NCBI GenBank assembly: GCA_947505915.1
Contig: CANNNH010000014.1
Span: 1-16,598, forward strand
DNA length: 16,598 nucleotides
Origin: Comamonadaceae bacterium
GTDB taxonomy: Bacteria; Pseudomonadota; Gammaproteobacteria; Burkholderiales; Burkholderiaceae
Reading direction: 5' to 3'
The notes under the pieces are model-generated. The model did no database searches, was not told where the DNA came from, and saw only the letters and a list, made by a program, of their open reading frames with translations. A program made the position numbers and the translations under genes. Shown one piece after another: positions 1 through 7,176 of this stretch (the stretch's first letter is position 1; each line of letters starts with the position of its first letter).

Positions 1-1109
1 AACAGCTTGGCGGCATTGCCGCCGGTGATCAGGTCACGGTCATCTTTGTTCAATTTTTTCACCGCAGAGACCAGGCCCAGCGGGTCTACTTCTGCCATGT
101 CGTAGGGATAGTCGGTTCCCAACATCACATGGTCGGCACCAAAACGCTCAATCATGTTGCGCAGCATGCCGGGGTCAAAGGTGATGGTGTCGAAATAAAA
201 CTTTTCCAGGTATGTCGAAGGCTTGCGCTTGATGACTGTGCGGCCGTCAGCACGCGCGCCCCAGACGTGGTCCATCCTGGCCCAGTAATGCGTCAGGTAG
301 CCGCCGGCATGGGCCAGCAACACCTTTAATTTCGGGTTGCGCTCCATGACACCGTCAAAGATCAGGTGACTGACCGCAATGGTGGTGTCTAAGGGGTTGC
401 CGATCACGTTGTTGAAATAGTGGTTTTCCAGGCGGCTGGCTTCGGTAAAGCCGTTCGGATGAATGAACAAGGGCACGCCCAGTTCACTGACCCGGCTGAA
501 AAATTTCTCCAGTTTGAGCGACGGATCTGTCAGGTTTTTTCCGTTGACATGGGTGTTGATCTCAATACCGCGCAGCCCAAGCTTCTGGACGGCGTAATTG
601 AGCTCTTTGACCGCCAGGCCGGCGTCTTGCAGGGGCACAGTGCCCAGAGCGATCAAGCGGTCAGGGTGAGTGGCCGCCAGCTTGGCCATGCCCTCATTGA
701 CGTCGCGTGCCAACTCGGCGCCAAAGGCAGGCTCTGCAAAATAATAGTACTGAAAAGGGGCAGGCGACACGGCTTGAATATCGACGCCCATGCGGTCCAT
801 GTCTTGAATACGCACAGACACATCAGACAGCATGGGTGCACGGTCACGCATCTGCTTGGCATTGGTTTCACGCGTCAACTGGTTGGCAAAGATGTGCCCG
901 ACCTCTTGCTCAATCGGTTTTAAAACCGAGGCTTTCTGGCCGACTGTCGGGTTGAAGTAATGGCAGTGCACGTCCACATTGAGGTGCCCGTCTTTGCGGT
1001 TTGCCAGCTTCTTGGTGGCCAGTGAGGTGAACATGCCAGCGGCGCCCTTGGCTTGTTTGCCATGCTGGTGATAGGGGTGCTTGCAGGTAGGCGCGCAAGT
1101 AAAAATCAT
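1..1109 (-). CDS. Amidohydrolase family 2 protein (ACMSD / gamma-resorcylate decarboxylase type), 3' end cut off by the window
   Basis: Predicted cytoplasmic metal-dependent hydrolase or decarboxylase of the amidohydrolase-2 superfamily. This family holds aminocarboxymuconate-semialdehyde decarboxylase, gamma-resorcylate decarboxylase and related ring-acid enzymes. About 369 codons are visible without a stop. The metal motif HxH (V-D-V-H-C-H, H48/H50) is followed by FIHPNG, the LLAHAGG strand and the LGTDYPYDM motif with the metal-binding Asp. The visible end, TGGNAAKL, matches the usual C-terminus, so only a few residues are missing. The start at 1109 has GGAG seven bases upstream. It gives an unusual stretch of about 47 residues before HxH, rich in Cys and His; family members usually reach HxH within about ten residues. 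A later Met (residue 26, about 1034) is possible but has no ribosome site. The gene lies 73 bp downstream of the DMT gene on the same strand. The exact substrate cannot be told. Confidence 0.85.
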   Translation of the reverse strand, partial: MIFTCAPTCKHPYHQHGKQAKGAAGMFTSLATKKLANRKDGHLNVDVHCHYFNPTVGQKASVLKPIEQEVGHIFANQLTRETNAKQMRDRAPMLSDVSVRIQDMDRMGVDIQAVSPAPFQYYYFAEPAFGAELARDVNEGMAKLAATHPDRLIALGTVPLQDAGLAVKELNYAVQKLGLRGIEINTHVNGKNLTDPSLKLEKFFSRVSELGVPLFIHPNGFTEASRLENHYFNNVIGNPLDTTIAVSHLIFDGVMERNPKLKVLLAHAGGYLTHYWARMDHVWGARADGRTVIKRKPSTYLEKFYFDTITFDPGMLRNMIERFGADHVMLGTDYPYDMAEVDPLGLVSAVKKLNKDDRDLITGGNAAKL

Positions 1110-1182
1110 GAAGGGTCTCCGTTGGCTGAGTTAAGAATTGAGTTTAATACGGGCAGACAACCAGCGCGTCTGCTGGCCGGCA

Positions 1183-2094
1183 TCAGCGTTGCGATGGTTG
1201 TGATGCGAGAAAAATACCTGGCAAGATCAGCCCCGCACCGATGACGTGGTGAAAGCCCATCGACTCACCCAGCACCAACCAAGCTGCCAATCCACCGTAC
1301 AAAGGGCTCAGGTAAAGACTGGTGGCCACCCGGCTGGCGCCCAGCACTTTTTGACAAAACCCATACGCCCAGTAGGCTCCCACGCCCGGTACCAGACCCG
1401 CTGCAACCACCAGAAAACTGGCTTGCGCGCTCCATGGCGGGGTGTCTGCCTGCAGCCATTCCCAAACGGCAAAAGGCAAAAGCACCAGAACACCACCCAT
1501 GCAAATGGCCGCCAGACGCGCAGTAGCACTCAGCGGGCTGGCCCACTTTTTTTGCAGCAATGCATAGCCGGCCCATGAGGTCATGGCCAACACAATCCAG
1601 CCGTCACCCGACGTCCATTGCACTTGCGCCAGTGATATCCACTGGCCCTTGACCACCACATGGCACACACCCGCTAGGGCAAGGGCCACACCCAAAGCCT
1701 GTCGCCAGGAAAAACGCTCACCCAGCCACAGCACAGCACCCAGCGCAATCAGCACCGGGGAGGCTGCATAGATCAGCGCGATGTTCATCGCAGAGGTGGT
1801 CTTGGCACCCTGATAAACCCAGGCGCCGCAAACCAGCATGCCCAAAACGCCCAGCGCCAGGTATTGCCAGCCCAGCTGCAAGGTGCTGCGGCGCAAGCGC
1901 CAGAGTTCGCTGCGGGCGATAAAGCTCAAAATAAATCCGGCCAAACTCCAGCGCCCTAAAGCGAGCATGTGCGGCTCAACAACCCCGGGCGCGCTACGGG
2001 CAACGAGGTAGTTAACAGACCAGAGGGCGGGCGTGAGCCATAAGAGAGTCAGCGCCAGACGTTGTCGCGACTCGGGTGTTGCTAGGGAAATCAT
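1183..2094 (-). CDS. DMT superfamily transporter, EamA family
   Basis: Inner-membrane transporter of the drug/metabolite type, 303 residues, the normal length for a protein with two EamA repeats and ten helices. Hydrophobic segments run through the whole protein. The first repeat begins near LWLTPALWSVNYLVAR and ends with the typical ALGAVLWLGERFSWRQALG. The second repeat begins at GWIVLAMTSWAGYALLQKK and ends with GLAAWLVLGESMGFHHVIGA. The LGE motif closing each repeat is characteristic. Family members usually export amino acids or metabolites; the substrate is unknown. The gene is upstream of the amidohydrolase on the same strand and may be cotranscribed with it. The ATG at 2094 was chosen because the first helix follows directly; its ribosome site is weak. 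The gene is divergent from the HupE-like gene. Confidence 0.9.
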   Translation of the reverse strand: MISLATPESRQRLALTLLWLTPALWSVNYLVARSAPGVVEPHMLALGRWSLAGFILSFIARSELWRLRRSTLQLGWQYLALGVLGMLVCGAWVYQGAKTTSAMNIALIYAASPVLIALGAVLWLGERFSWRQALGVALALAGVCHVVVKGQWISLAQVQWTSGDGWIVLAMTSWAGYALLQKKWASPLSATARLAAICMGGVLVLLPFAVWEWLQADTPPWSAQASFLVVAAGLVPGVGAYWAYGFCQKVLGASRVATSLYLSPLYGGLAAWLVLGESMGFHHVIGAGLILPGIFLASQPSQR

Positions 2095-2192
2095 TGGGTC
2101 CCATTGTGCAGGAGGGTTTGATTGATAGAAGCGTTCGCAAAGTTATCATCCGGCTTAGTAAAAAAAACGCCCCTGACGCCCACCAACACCTG

Positions 2193-2972
2193 ATGCACAT
2201 CATGAAGAGTTACTACGATCGGATCAGACCATTTGGGGACCGGGAAATTGAAGCCGCTAAACAGCCCGCATCTTGGGTATGGCCGGGCCTTGTCATGGCC
2301 ACATTCCAAGTGATCGGACTTCTTTTGTTGACATGTGTCGACGTGTTCGCACATGCAGTGACCCAGGGCGACAAGGGCTACATCCAGGAAATATCTGGCG
2401 TACACCTCTTGCCCTTCACCTACCTGGGCGCAAAGCACATGATGACCGGCTACGACCACATCCTGTTCTTGTTGGGGGTCATCTTTTTTCTCTACAAGCT
2501 GAAGCACATCGCGGTGTACGTCAGCCTATTTGCCATCGGTCACTCGACCACAATGGTATTGGGCGTCTACTACAACATCGGGATCAACAGCTACCTGATC
2601 GACGCGGTGATTGGCTTTTCGGTCGTCTACAAGGCACTCGACAACCTCGGGGCCTTTCAGCGCTGGTTCGGGGTGCAGCCCAACACCAAAGCGGCCACCC
2701 TGGTCTTCGGTCTGATCCACGGCTTTGGTCTGGCCACCAAGATCCAGACGTACGAAGTCTCACCAGATGGACTGCTACCCAACTTGCTGGCCTTCAATGT
2801 CGGTGTGGAGATTGGTCAACTGCTGGCTTTGGCCGTCATCTTGATCGGCATGAGCTACTGGCGCCGCACCGCGGGCTTTGTGCGTCACGCCTACAGCGCT
2901 AACGTGGTCATGATGTCGGCCGGGTTCACCCTGGTGGGCATGCAACTGACGGGCTACTTCGTCTCTCAATGA
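2193..2972 (+). CDS. HupE/UreJ-like membrane protein
   Basis: Polytopic inner-membrane protein of the HupE/UreJ_2 type, about 259 residues from the chosen start. An N-terminal hydrophobic segment (about residues 29-54) could be a signal or first helix. The family core follows: LGAKHMMTGYDHILFLL (H82, D88, H89), then GHSTT (H117), GLIHGFGLA (H176) and FNVGVEIGQ (E206). The regularly placed His/Asp/Glu residues within helices suggest metal binding or transport. HupE was described as a nickel permease in hydrogenase systems, but no hydrogenase or urease gene is nearby, so the metal is unknown. The start is uncertain. The reading frame is open back to 2076, but that would overlap the divergent transporter gene. 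ATGs at 2193 and 2202 are the best candidates, neither with a clear ribosome site. A strong AGGAGGG at 2110-2116 has only a TTG two bases away or a rare ATT five bases away in frame. The stop overlaps the next gene's start. Confidence 0.82.
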   Translation: MHIMKSYYDRIRPFGDREIEAAKQPASWVWPGLVMATFQVIGLLLLTCVDVFAHAVTQGDKGYIQEISGVHLLPFTYLGAKHMMTGYDHILFLLGVIFFLYKLKHIAVYVSLFAIGHSTTMVLGVYYNIGINSYLIDAVIGFSVVYKALDNLGAFQRWFGVQPNTKAATLVFGLIHGFGLATKIQTYEVSPDGLLPNLLAFNVGVEIGQLLALAVILIGMSYWRRTAGFVRHAYSANVVMMSAGFTLVGMQLTGYFVSQ

Positions 2973-3601
2973 ATTCGCGACTGATGAATATGTACAACCA
3001 TGAAATGCCCTCCCCCGCTGAGCAGCCTTCTACCCGGCAGCTTATTCGCTCCACCCTCATCGCAGCCGTGTCCGCTTTGGTGCTGCTCTTCACAGTGGTC
3101 CTGCCCTCAGAGTACGGCGTAGACCCCTCGGGTATCGGGCGTGCCTTGGGCCTGACCGAAATGGGGGAGATAAAGACCCGGCTTGCAAGGGAAGCCGCCA
3201 AGGATACGACTGCCACACAGGCGCCGCATTCCGAACCCGCGGCTGCGAAAGCGGCAGCATCCAATGCAGGCGCGTCAAGCGGCCCGGCTTGGCGCGACGA
3301 AATGACTTTCACACTCACCCCGGGCCAGGGGACCGAGATCAAGCTGAAAATGAAGGAAGGCGAAAAAGCACAGTACGCGTGGAGTGTGCAAGGGGGTGTT
3401 GTGAACTTTGACACGCACGGGGATGGGCCCGGTCGCTCGGTGAGCTACGAAAAAGGCCGCCGTGTAGCCAATGACGAGGGCGAGCTGATCGCAGCCTTCA
3501 CAGGCAATCACGGCTGGTTCTGGCGCAACCGGGGCGAGGCCAATGTGACGGTGCTGCTAAGAACCGGCGGGGTTTACAGCGATATCAAGCGGGTGAAGTA
3601 A
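2969..3601 (+). CDS. Single-helix membrane-anchored periplasmic protein ('transmembrane anchor protein')
   Basis: A 210-residue protein with one membrane helix at about residues 25-46 (LIRSTLIAAVSALVLLFTVV). An Ala/Ser/Thr-rich linker follows (about 75-105), then a compact C-terminal domain (about 108-210). That domain contains E-G-E-K-A-Q-Y-A-W-S, FDTHGDG, and HGWFWRNRG near the end. The layout implies an N-in anchor with a soluble domain in the periplasm. The start ATG overlaps the stop of the HupE-like gene (ATGA), so the two are translationally coupled and probably work together. From memory, proteins of this kind beside HupE/UreJ genes are annotated only as 'transmembrane anchor protein' without a known function. 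The paired His residues in FDTHGDG and NHGW could bind a ligand or metal, but this is inference. Later in-frame ATGs (2984, 2990, 3005) are alternative starts. Confidence 0.8.
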   Translation: MNSRLMNMYNHEMPSPAEQPSTRQLIRSTLIAAVSALVLLFTVVLPSEYGVDPSGIGRALGLTEMGEIKTRLAREAAKDTTATQAPHSEPAAAKAAASNAGASSGPAWRDEMTFTLTPGQGTEIKLKMKEGEKAQYAWSVQGGVVNFDTHGDGPGRSVSYEKGRRVANDEGELIAAFTGNHGWFWRNRGEANVTVLLRTGGVYSDIKRVK

Positions 3602-3740
3602 CTGAATTTTGGGCGGCTTTCGGCATTTCATCCCAGCCATTTTTGGCCGGGCCGGTGCTTTGAACTCCATTACTCAACCTGCACAACTGAGCCTGTCAAG
3701 AGCGAAGTGCTATCGTGCGCATCGTCTCAAAATTTCAGCG

Positions 3741-5285
3741 TCAGACATGCAAGGACTTGGCGGGCACAGGTAAATCCAAGCGCAAAAAGGCCTCTGGCGG
3801 CGCGTCATTTTTTTCCATCAGTTTGCTGATCTGTGCCATCAAGCGTTCCTCGACTGCCGCATCGCGGATGGCTTGCAACTGGGCCGGATCGGTGTCCAGA
3901 TCAAACAGCACCGTCGTAGTGTCCTCGTAGCCGCTGCCCTGCCCCGTGTGACCCACCGGTTGGCCCTTTGCATTGCGCCGTGCTGGCACTTTAAGTAGAG
4001 GCACGCCTTGGGTGAAGTTAAAACCGCGCGCCAGCTCGGCCTGGGCCAGGTCGGCCACAGCAAACATGGACTTCAGGTGCATAGGCATCAAGGTGTACTC
4101 ATATAAATCCTGACGCGTCATGTCCTGCGGGTAGCGGAAATAGGTGTAGCGCCCGTCGGTGATATTGGTGGCCGCACCAAACATGCCGTAAATAGCCGCT
4201 TCACGAAGCGGCATGTCTTGCTCTAGCAAAGGCATCAGGGAGTGGCCTTCGACCGTGGCCGGCGGCTTCATGCCGTGCAAATCGAGCAAGGTGGGCATCA
4301 AGTCAGTGGTTTGGGTTAAGGCCTGGCGGCGCTGGCCGGCTTGGGCTGCAAAAGCCGGATGCGCAATCACCAGCGGGATATGCGCGATTTCGTTAAAAAA
4401 TGGCATGCGGTTTTTACCCCACCAGTCATGCTCGGCGAGTAAAAAACCGTGGTCTGTGCTCAGAACCAACGTGGTGTCCTTCCACATGTCGTGGCGGTCC
4501 ATGTAGTCGAGCAAGCGGCCAAAGTATTCGTCGCACATGCTCAGCAAGGCGGCGTAATTGGCGCGCAACTCCTGCACCTCTAAGGCGGTTTCTTCATGGC
4601 GCTTGTAACGCGGCCAATCCAGGATAGGCCCGGTGTAGCCGGTGGGATAGCGCTCGCGAAAACGCGCCGGGGCAGCAAATGGCTCATGCGGGTCAAAGCA
4701 TTCCAGATGCAGCAGCCAGTTGTCTGCATCCCGGTTGGCATCCAGAAAATCAAAACCGGCCTTGAAAGTGCGCGGGCAACAAAAGTCGGCCTCATTTTTC
4801 ATGTACTCGCGGTTCACCATGGTTTGCAAGCGGCCATCGTTCGGGCCTTCGGGCTGCTGCATGGGGTGGTACATCTGCTTAAAGCGTTCTAAAGGCGGCT
4901 GCACCATGGCCTTCCATTTGTCCCATTCCTGCCCGCGTATGAATTCCCAGGACGAATACCGGTTGTGGTACGTGGCTCCACCGTCTTCCCAGTAGTGGTA
5001 ATGATCCGAAATCAGGTGGGTGTAAGTGCCTTGGGTGCGAAGCAGTTCAGAGAAGGACTGGTCAAAGGGCTCGAGTGCGCCCCAGCTGCGGTGCAAAAAA
5101 TTCAAACGACCGGTATGCAGATCTCGCCTGGCCGGCATACATGGCAGGCTGCCCACATAGTGATTGTCAAATGTCACCGCACGCTGCGCAAAACGCTTGA
5201 ACTGCGGCGTGGCCACGGCACTGCCGCCATAGCACTCCAAGGCGTTACGCACCAGGGAGTCAAACAGTACAAATATGGTCTTCAT
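3741..5285 (-). CDS. Sulfatase (alkaline phosphatase superfamily, Cys-type)
   Basis: Predicted hydrolase of sulfate esters, 514 residues. The catalytic motif C-M-P-A-R (Cys49, Arg53) fits C-x-P-x-R, whose Cys is converted to formylglycine in active enzymes. Metal ligands visible are Asp9 in VLFDSL, then Asp278-His279 in LSTDHGFLLAEH, with Lys291 in GKNR. H95/H97 (SDHYHYW) and FDPHEP (D198, H200) are further active-site candidates. The usual second acid next to Asp9 is Ser here, as in some relatives. There is no signal peptide, so the enzyme should act in the cytoplasm on an imported ester. It is transcribed divergently from the GntR gene across a 106-bp gap holding the shared 20-bp motif, and is probably controlled by that regulator. 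Start at 5285, with a weak AAGGG upstream. A phosphonate or phosphate monoester substrate cannot be excluded from the fold alone. Confidence 0.88.
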   Translation of the reverse strand: MKTIFVLFDSLVRNALECYGGSAVATPQFKRFAQRAVTFDNHYVGSLPCMPARRDLHTGRLNFLHRSWGALEPFDQSFSELLRTQGTYTHLISDHYHYWEDGGATYHNRYSSWEFIRGQEWDKWKAMVQPPLERFKQMYHPMQQPEGPNDGRLQTMVNREYMKNEADFCCPRTFKAGFDFLDANRDADNWLLHLECFDPHEPFAAPARFRERYPTGYTGPILDWPRYKRHEETALEVQELRANYAALLSMCDEYFGRLLDYMDRHDMWKDTTLVLSTDHGFLLAEHDWWGKNRMPFFNEIAHIPLVIAHPAFAAQAGQRRQALTQTTDLMPTLLDLHGMKPPATVEGHSLMPLLEQDMPLREAAIYGMFGAATNITDGRYTYFRYPQDMTRQDLYEYTLMPMHLKSMFAVADLAQAELARGFNFTQGVPLLKVPARRNAKGQPVGHTGQGSGYEDTTTVLFDLDTDPAQLQAIRDAAVEERLMAQISKLMEKNDAPPEAFLRLDLPVPAKSLHV

Positions 5286-5359
5286 GCAGGCCCTTGTTTT
5301 GTCGGTTCTGTCCTACGCTGCCAAGGCGGGCGCAGCACATAAAGACGACCCGAAAAGCC

Positions 5360-5379
5360 ATGTTACTATAGATAGAACT
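5360..5379. promoter_or_regulatory. Candidate GntR operator, site 1 (sulfatase / GntR divergent promoter)
   Basis: The core GTTACTATAGATAGAAC lies within a 20-base block that recurs at 14784-14803 with 19/20 identity. It contains CTAT-AG-ATAG (5366-5375), a perfect short inverted repeat, flanked by GTT and AAC. A second overlapping inverted repeat, GATAG-AA-CTATC, lies at 5371-5382. The block ends 12 bases before the GntR start codon and 74 bases before the sulfatase start. A repressor bound here would cover the regulator's own promoter and could affect both directions. Assignment to the neighbouring GntR protein is inference. The block may also include -10-like elements (TATAGT on the minus strand). 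Confidence 0.6.
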
Positions 5380-5391
5380 ATCGGATTTTTA

Positions 5392-6129
5392 ATGCAGAGT
5401 TCGACCCATCCCATCTTTCCGGACAGCCCGGTGCCGTTGTATTCCCAGCTGGCCGACCTCTTGCGTCAGCGTGTGATGCGCGGCATGTGGGGGCCGGGTA
5501 CCAAGGTGCCTTCTCTGGAAGCCATGGTGGCCGAATTCAAAGTGGCGCGCGTCACCGTGCGCCAAGCTATCGACATCCTCACGCGCGAAGGCCTCTTGCT
5601 GCCTCAACGCGGACGCGGCACCTTTGTCACCGAGCAAGTGCGCACAGAACGCTCGCTCACTCTGGAAACATCTTTGCGCGGCCTGGCAGACGCCTACCGC
5701 AACGACAAGCCAGAACTCACTTTGCTGGAAGAAGCCGGGGTGCAACCCCCGCTCACAGCACTGGACGGCAAAGCAGCACCCGCCTACCACTACATGCGCC
5801 GGGTGCATTCGCGCAACGGCCAGGCCTATTGCGCGGCATCTATCTTTATCGACCAGCGCGTATTCCGGCAGGCGCCCAAGCGATTTCGCCAGGAAACCGT
5901 GGTGCCGGTGATGATGGACTTGCCCAAATTGAACATCGCTGCAGCCCGCCAGACCTTGCGCATCTCAACCGCTGACGTGGAATTAGCCCAACTGATTCAG
6001 GTGCCGGTGGGGTCGCCGGTCGCTGAAGTGCGGCGCATTGTGCAATCTGGCGACGGCACGGTGCTGTACCTCGGGCAAATTACCTACCGGGGCGACTTCA
6101 TTCAATTCGAAATGCAGCTAACGCTCTAA
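5392..6129 (+). CDS. GntR family transcriptional regulator, HutC subfamily (UTRA domain)
   Basis: DNA-binding regulator of 245 residues. An N-terminal winged helix (about 14-80) shows VPLYSQLADLLRQRV, then the recognition region VARVTVRQAIDILTREGLL, then the wing PQRGRGTFV. The remainder (about 95-245) has the UTRA ligand-binding pattern: the mid-domain YHYMRRVHSRNGQAY and the closing Y-L-G-Q-I-T-Y-R-G-D. UTRA domains bind small metabolites, which usually release the protein from its operator. The frame is open upstream to 5275, but the ATG at 5392 fits the family start and sits just after the candidate operator; an earlier start would be translated through the promoter. It begins a plus-strand unit with the Bug protein (29-bp gap) and the BetC-like sulfatase. 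The ligand is probably the sulfated substrate or a breakdown product (inference). Confidence 0.92.
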   Translation: MQSSTHPIFPDSPVPLYSQLADLLRQRVMRGMWGPGTKVPSLEAMVAEFKVARVTVRQAIDILTREGLLLPQRGRGTFVTEQVRTERSLTLETSLRGLADAYRNDKPELTLLEEAGVQPPLTALDGKAAPAYHYMRRVHSRNGQAYCAASIFIDQRVFRQAPKRFRQETVVPVMMDLPKLNIAAARQTLRISTADVELAQLIQVPVGSPVAEVRRIVQSGDGTVLYLGQITYRGDFIQFEMQLTL

Positions 6130-6158
6130 TTTTTTCCCTCCACTTCAAGGCCACTGCC

Positions 6159-7154
6159 ATGCACACCACACGCTTTCTCCGCCGCCATGTACTGCGCACA
6201 CTGTGGGTCGCCGCCGCTACGCTCACCGTAGTGCTGACTTCAGCTCAAGCGCAAAACTACCCCAACAAACCGGTGCGCGTGATCGTTCCTTGGCCGGCCG
6301 GTGGCCTGGTCGATGTGGCGGCCCGCCAACTGAGCAATCGCATGCAAACCATGATGGGCCAACCCTTTGTTGTAGAAAACAGGCTGGGTGCAGGCGGCAA
6401 TATTGGTGCCGACCAGGTGGCCAAAGCCAGCGCCGACGGCTACAGCCTGCTGTTCACCACCAGCGCCCTGACCATGAATACCGCCATGCGCTCGCCGATG
6501 CCTTTTGATGCTGTCAAAGACTTCGAGCGCGTGGCCATGGTGGCCTATGGCCCGCTGGTTCTGGTGGTGCAACCGAGCAGCAACATCACATCTTTGCAGG
6601 ATTTAATCAATACCGCGCGAAGCAAACCGGGCAGGCTGAGCTATGCCTCTGCAGGGACAGGCTCACCGGCGCACCTGACTGGCGAGCTCTTGAAATCGCG
6701 TCTGAATTTATTCGTAGTGCATATCCCCTACACCGGCGCACCAGCAGCCATCACAGACCAAATCGCCGGACGCATTGATTACCAGTTTGCCAATGCGGCA
6801 GTTGCCCTGCCGCAAATCAAAGCCGGCAAACTGCGTGCGCTGGCGGTGACCAGCCAGCAGCGCATGCCCAGCATTCCCCAAATACCCACCATGGCCGAAG
6901 CAGGCATGAAAGATTTTGAGGTGGACCAATGGCTGGGGCTGTTAGCGCCCAAAGGCACGCCGCCGGCAGTCGTGGACAAGCTGGTCAGTGAAGTCAATAA
7001 AGTGCTGCTGCTGGAAGACTTCGGGCAGGCCCTGGCCAATGCCGGCATGAACAGTGCCAAGCCCGGCAAGCCCGAAACATTTGATGCGTTTTTTAAGCAA
7101 GAGTTGACCCAATGGACCAAAGTGGTCAAGGACGCCGGCATCAAACTTGAATAA
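6159..7154 (+). CDS. Tripartite tricarboxylate transporter (Bug family) substrate-binding protein
   Basis: Periplasmic binding protein of the Bug/TctC family, 331 residues, a typical length. A signal peptide of about 32 residues has basic residues (RRHVLR), a hydrophobic core and an AQA-type cleavage region. The family hallmark follows: YPNKPVRVIVPWPAGGLVD, with AARQLSNRM after it. VENRLGAGGNIGADQVAKA, YASAGTGSPAHLTGELL and VHIPYTGAPAAITD are also typical. Bug proteins usually bind carboxylates or other small organic acids and work with TctA/TctB membrane subunits. None is encoded in this window, which is common for the many orphan Bug genes of Burkholderiales. It sits between the GntR regulator and the BetC-like sulfatase with short gaps (29 and 22 bp), so it is likely cotranscribed and binds the pathway substrate or signals its presence. 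Confidence 0.93.
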   Translation: MHTTRFLRRHVLRTLWVAAATLTVVLTSAQAQNYPNKPVRVIVPWPAGGLVDVAARQLSNRMQTMMGQPFVVENRLGAGGNIGADQVAKASADGYSLLFTTSALTMNTAMRSPMPFDAVKDFERVAMVAYGPLVLVVQPSSNITSLQDLINTARSKPGRLSYASAGTGSPAHLTGELLKSRLNLFVVHIPYTGAPAAITDQIAGRIDYQFANAAVALPQIKAGKLRALAVTSQQRMPSIPQIPTMAEAGMKDFEVDQWLGLLAPKGTPPAVVDKLVSEVNKVLLLEDFGQALANAGMNSAKPGKPETFDAFFKQELTQWTKVVKDAGIKLE

Positions 7155-7176
7155 ATCCACATCAGGCATTGATCCC

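Noticed and set aside
2118..2145. Possible promoter TTGATT ... TTATCA before the HupE-like gene
   Set aside because: The spacer is about 19 bases and both boxes match consensus poorly; not enough to call a promoter.
3602..3740. Possible terminator between the anchor-protein gene and the sulfatase gene
   Set aside because: Short GC-rich stretches around 3640-3655 can pair only weakly and there is no stem followed by a T-run.
5275..5391. Upstream extension of the GntR regulator
   Set aside because: It would run through the divergent promoter and the candidate operator; the family alignment starts at 5392.
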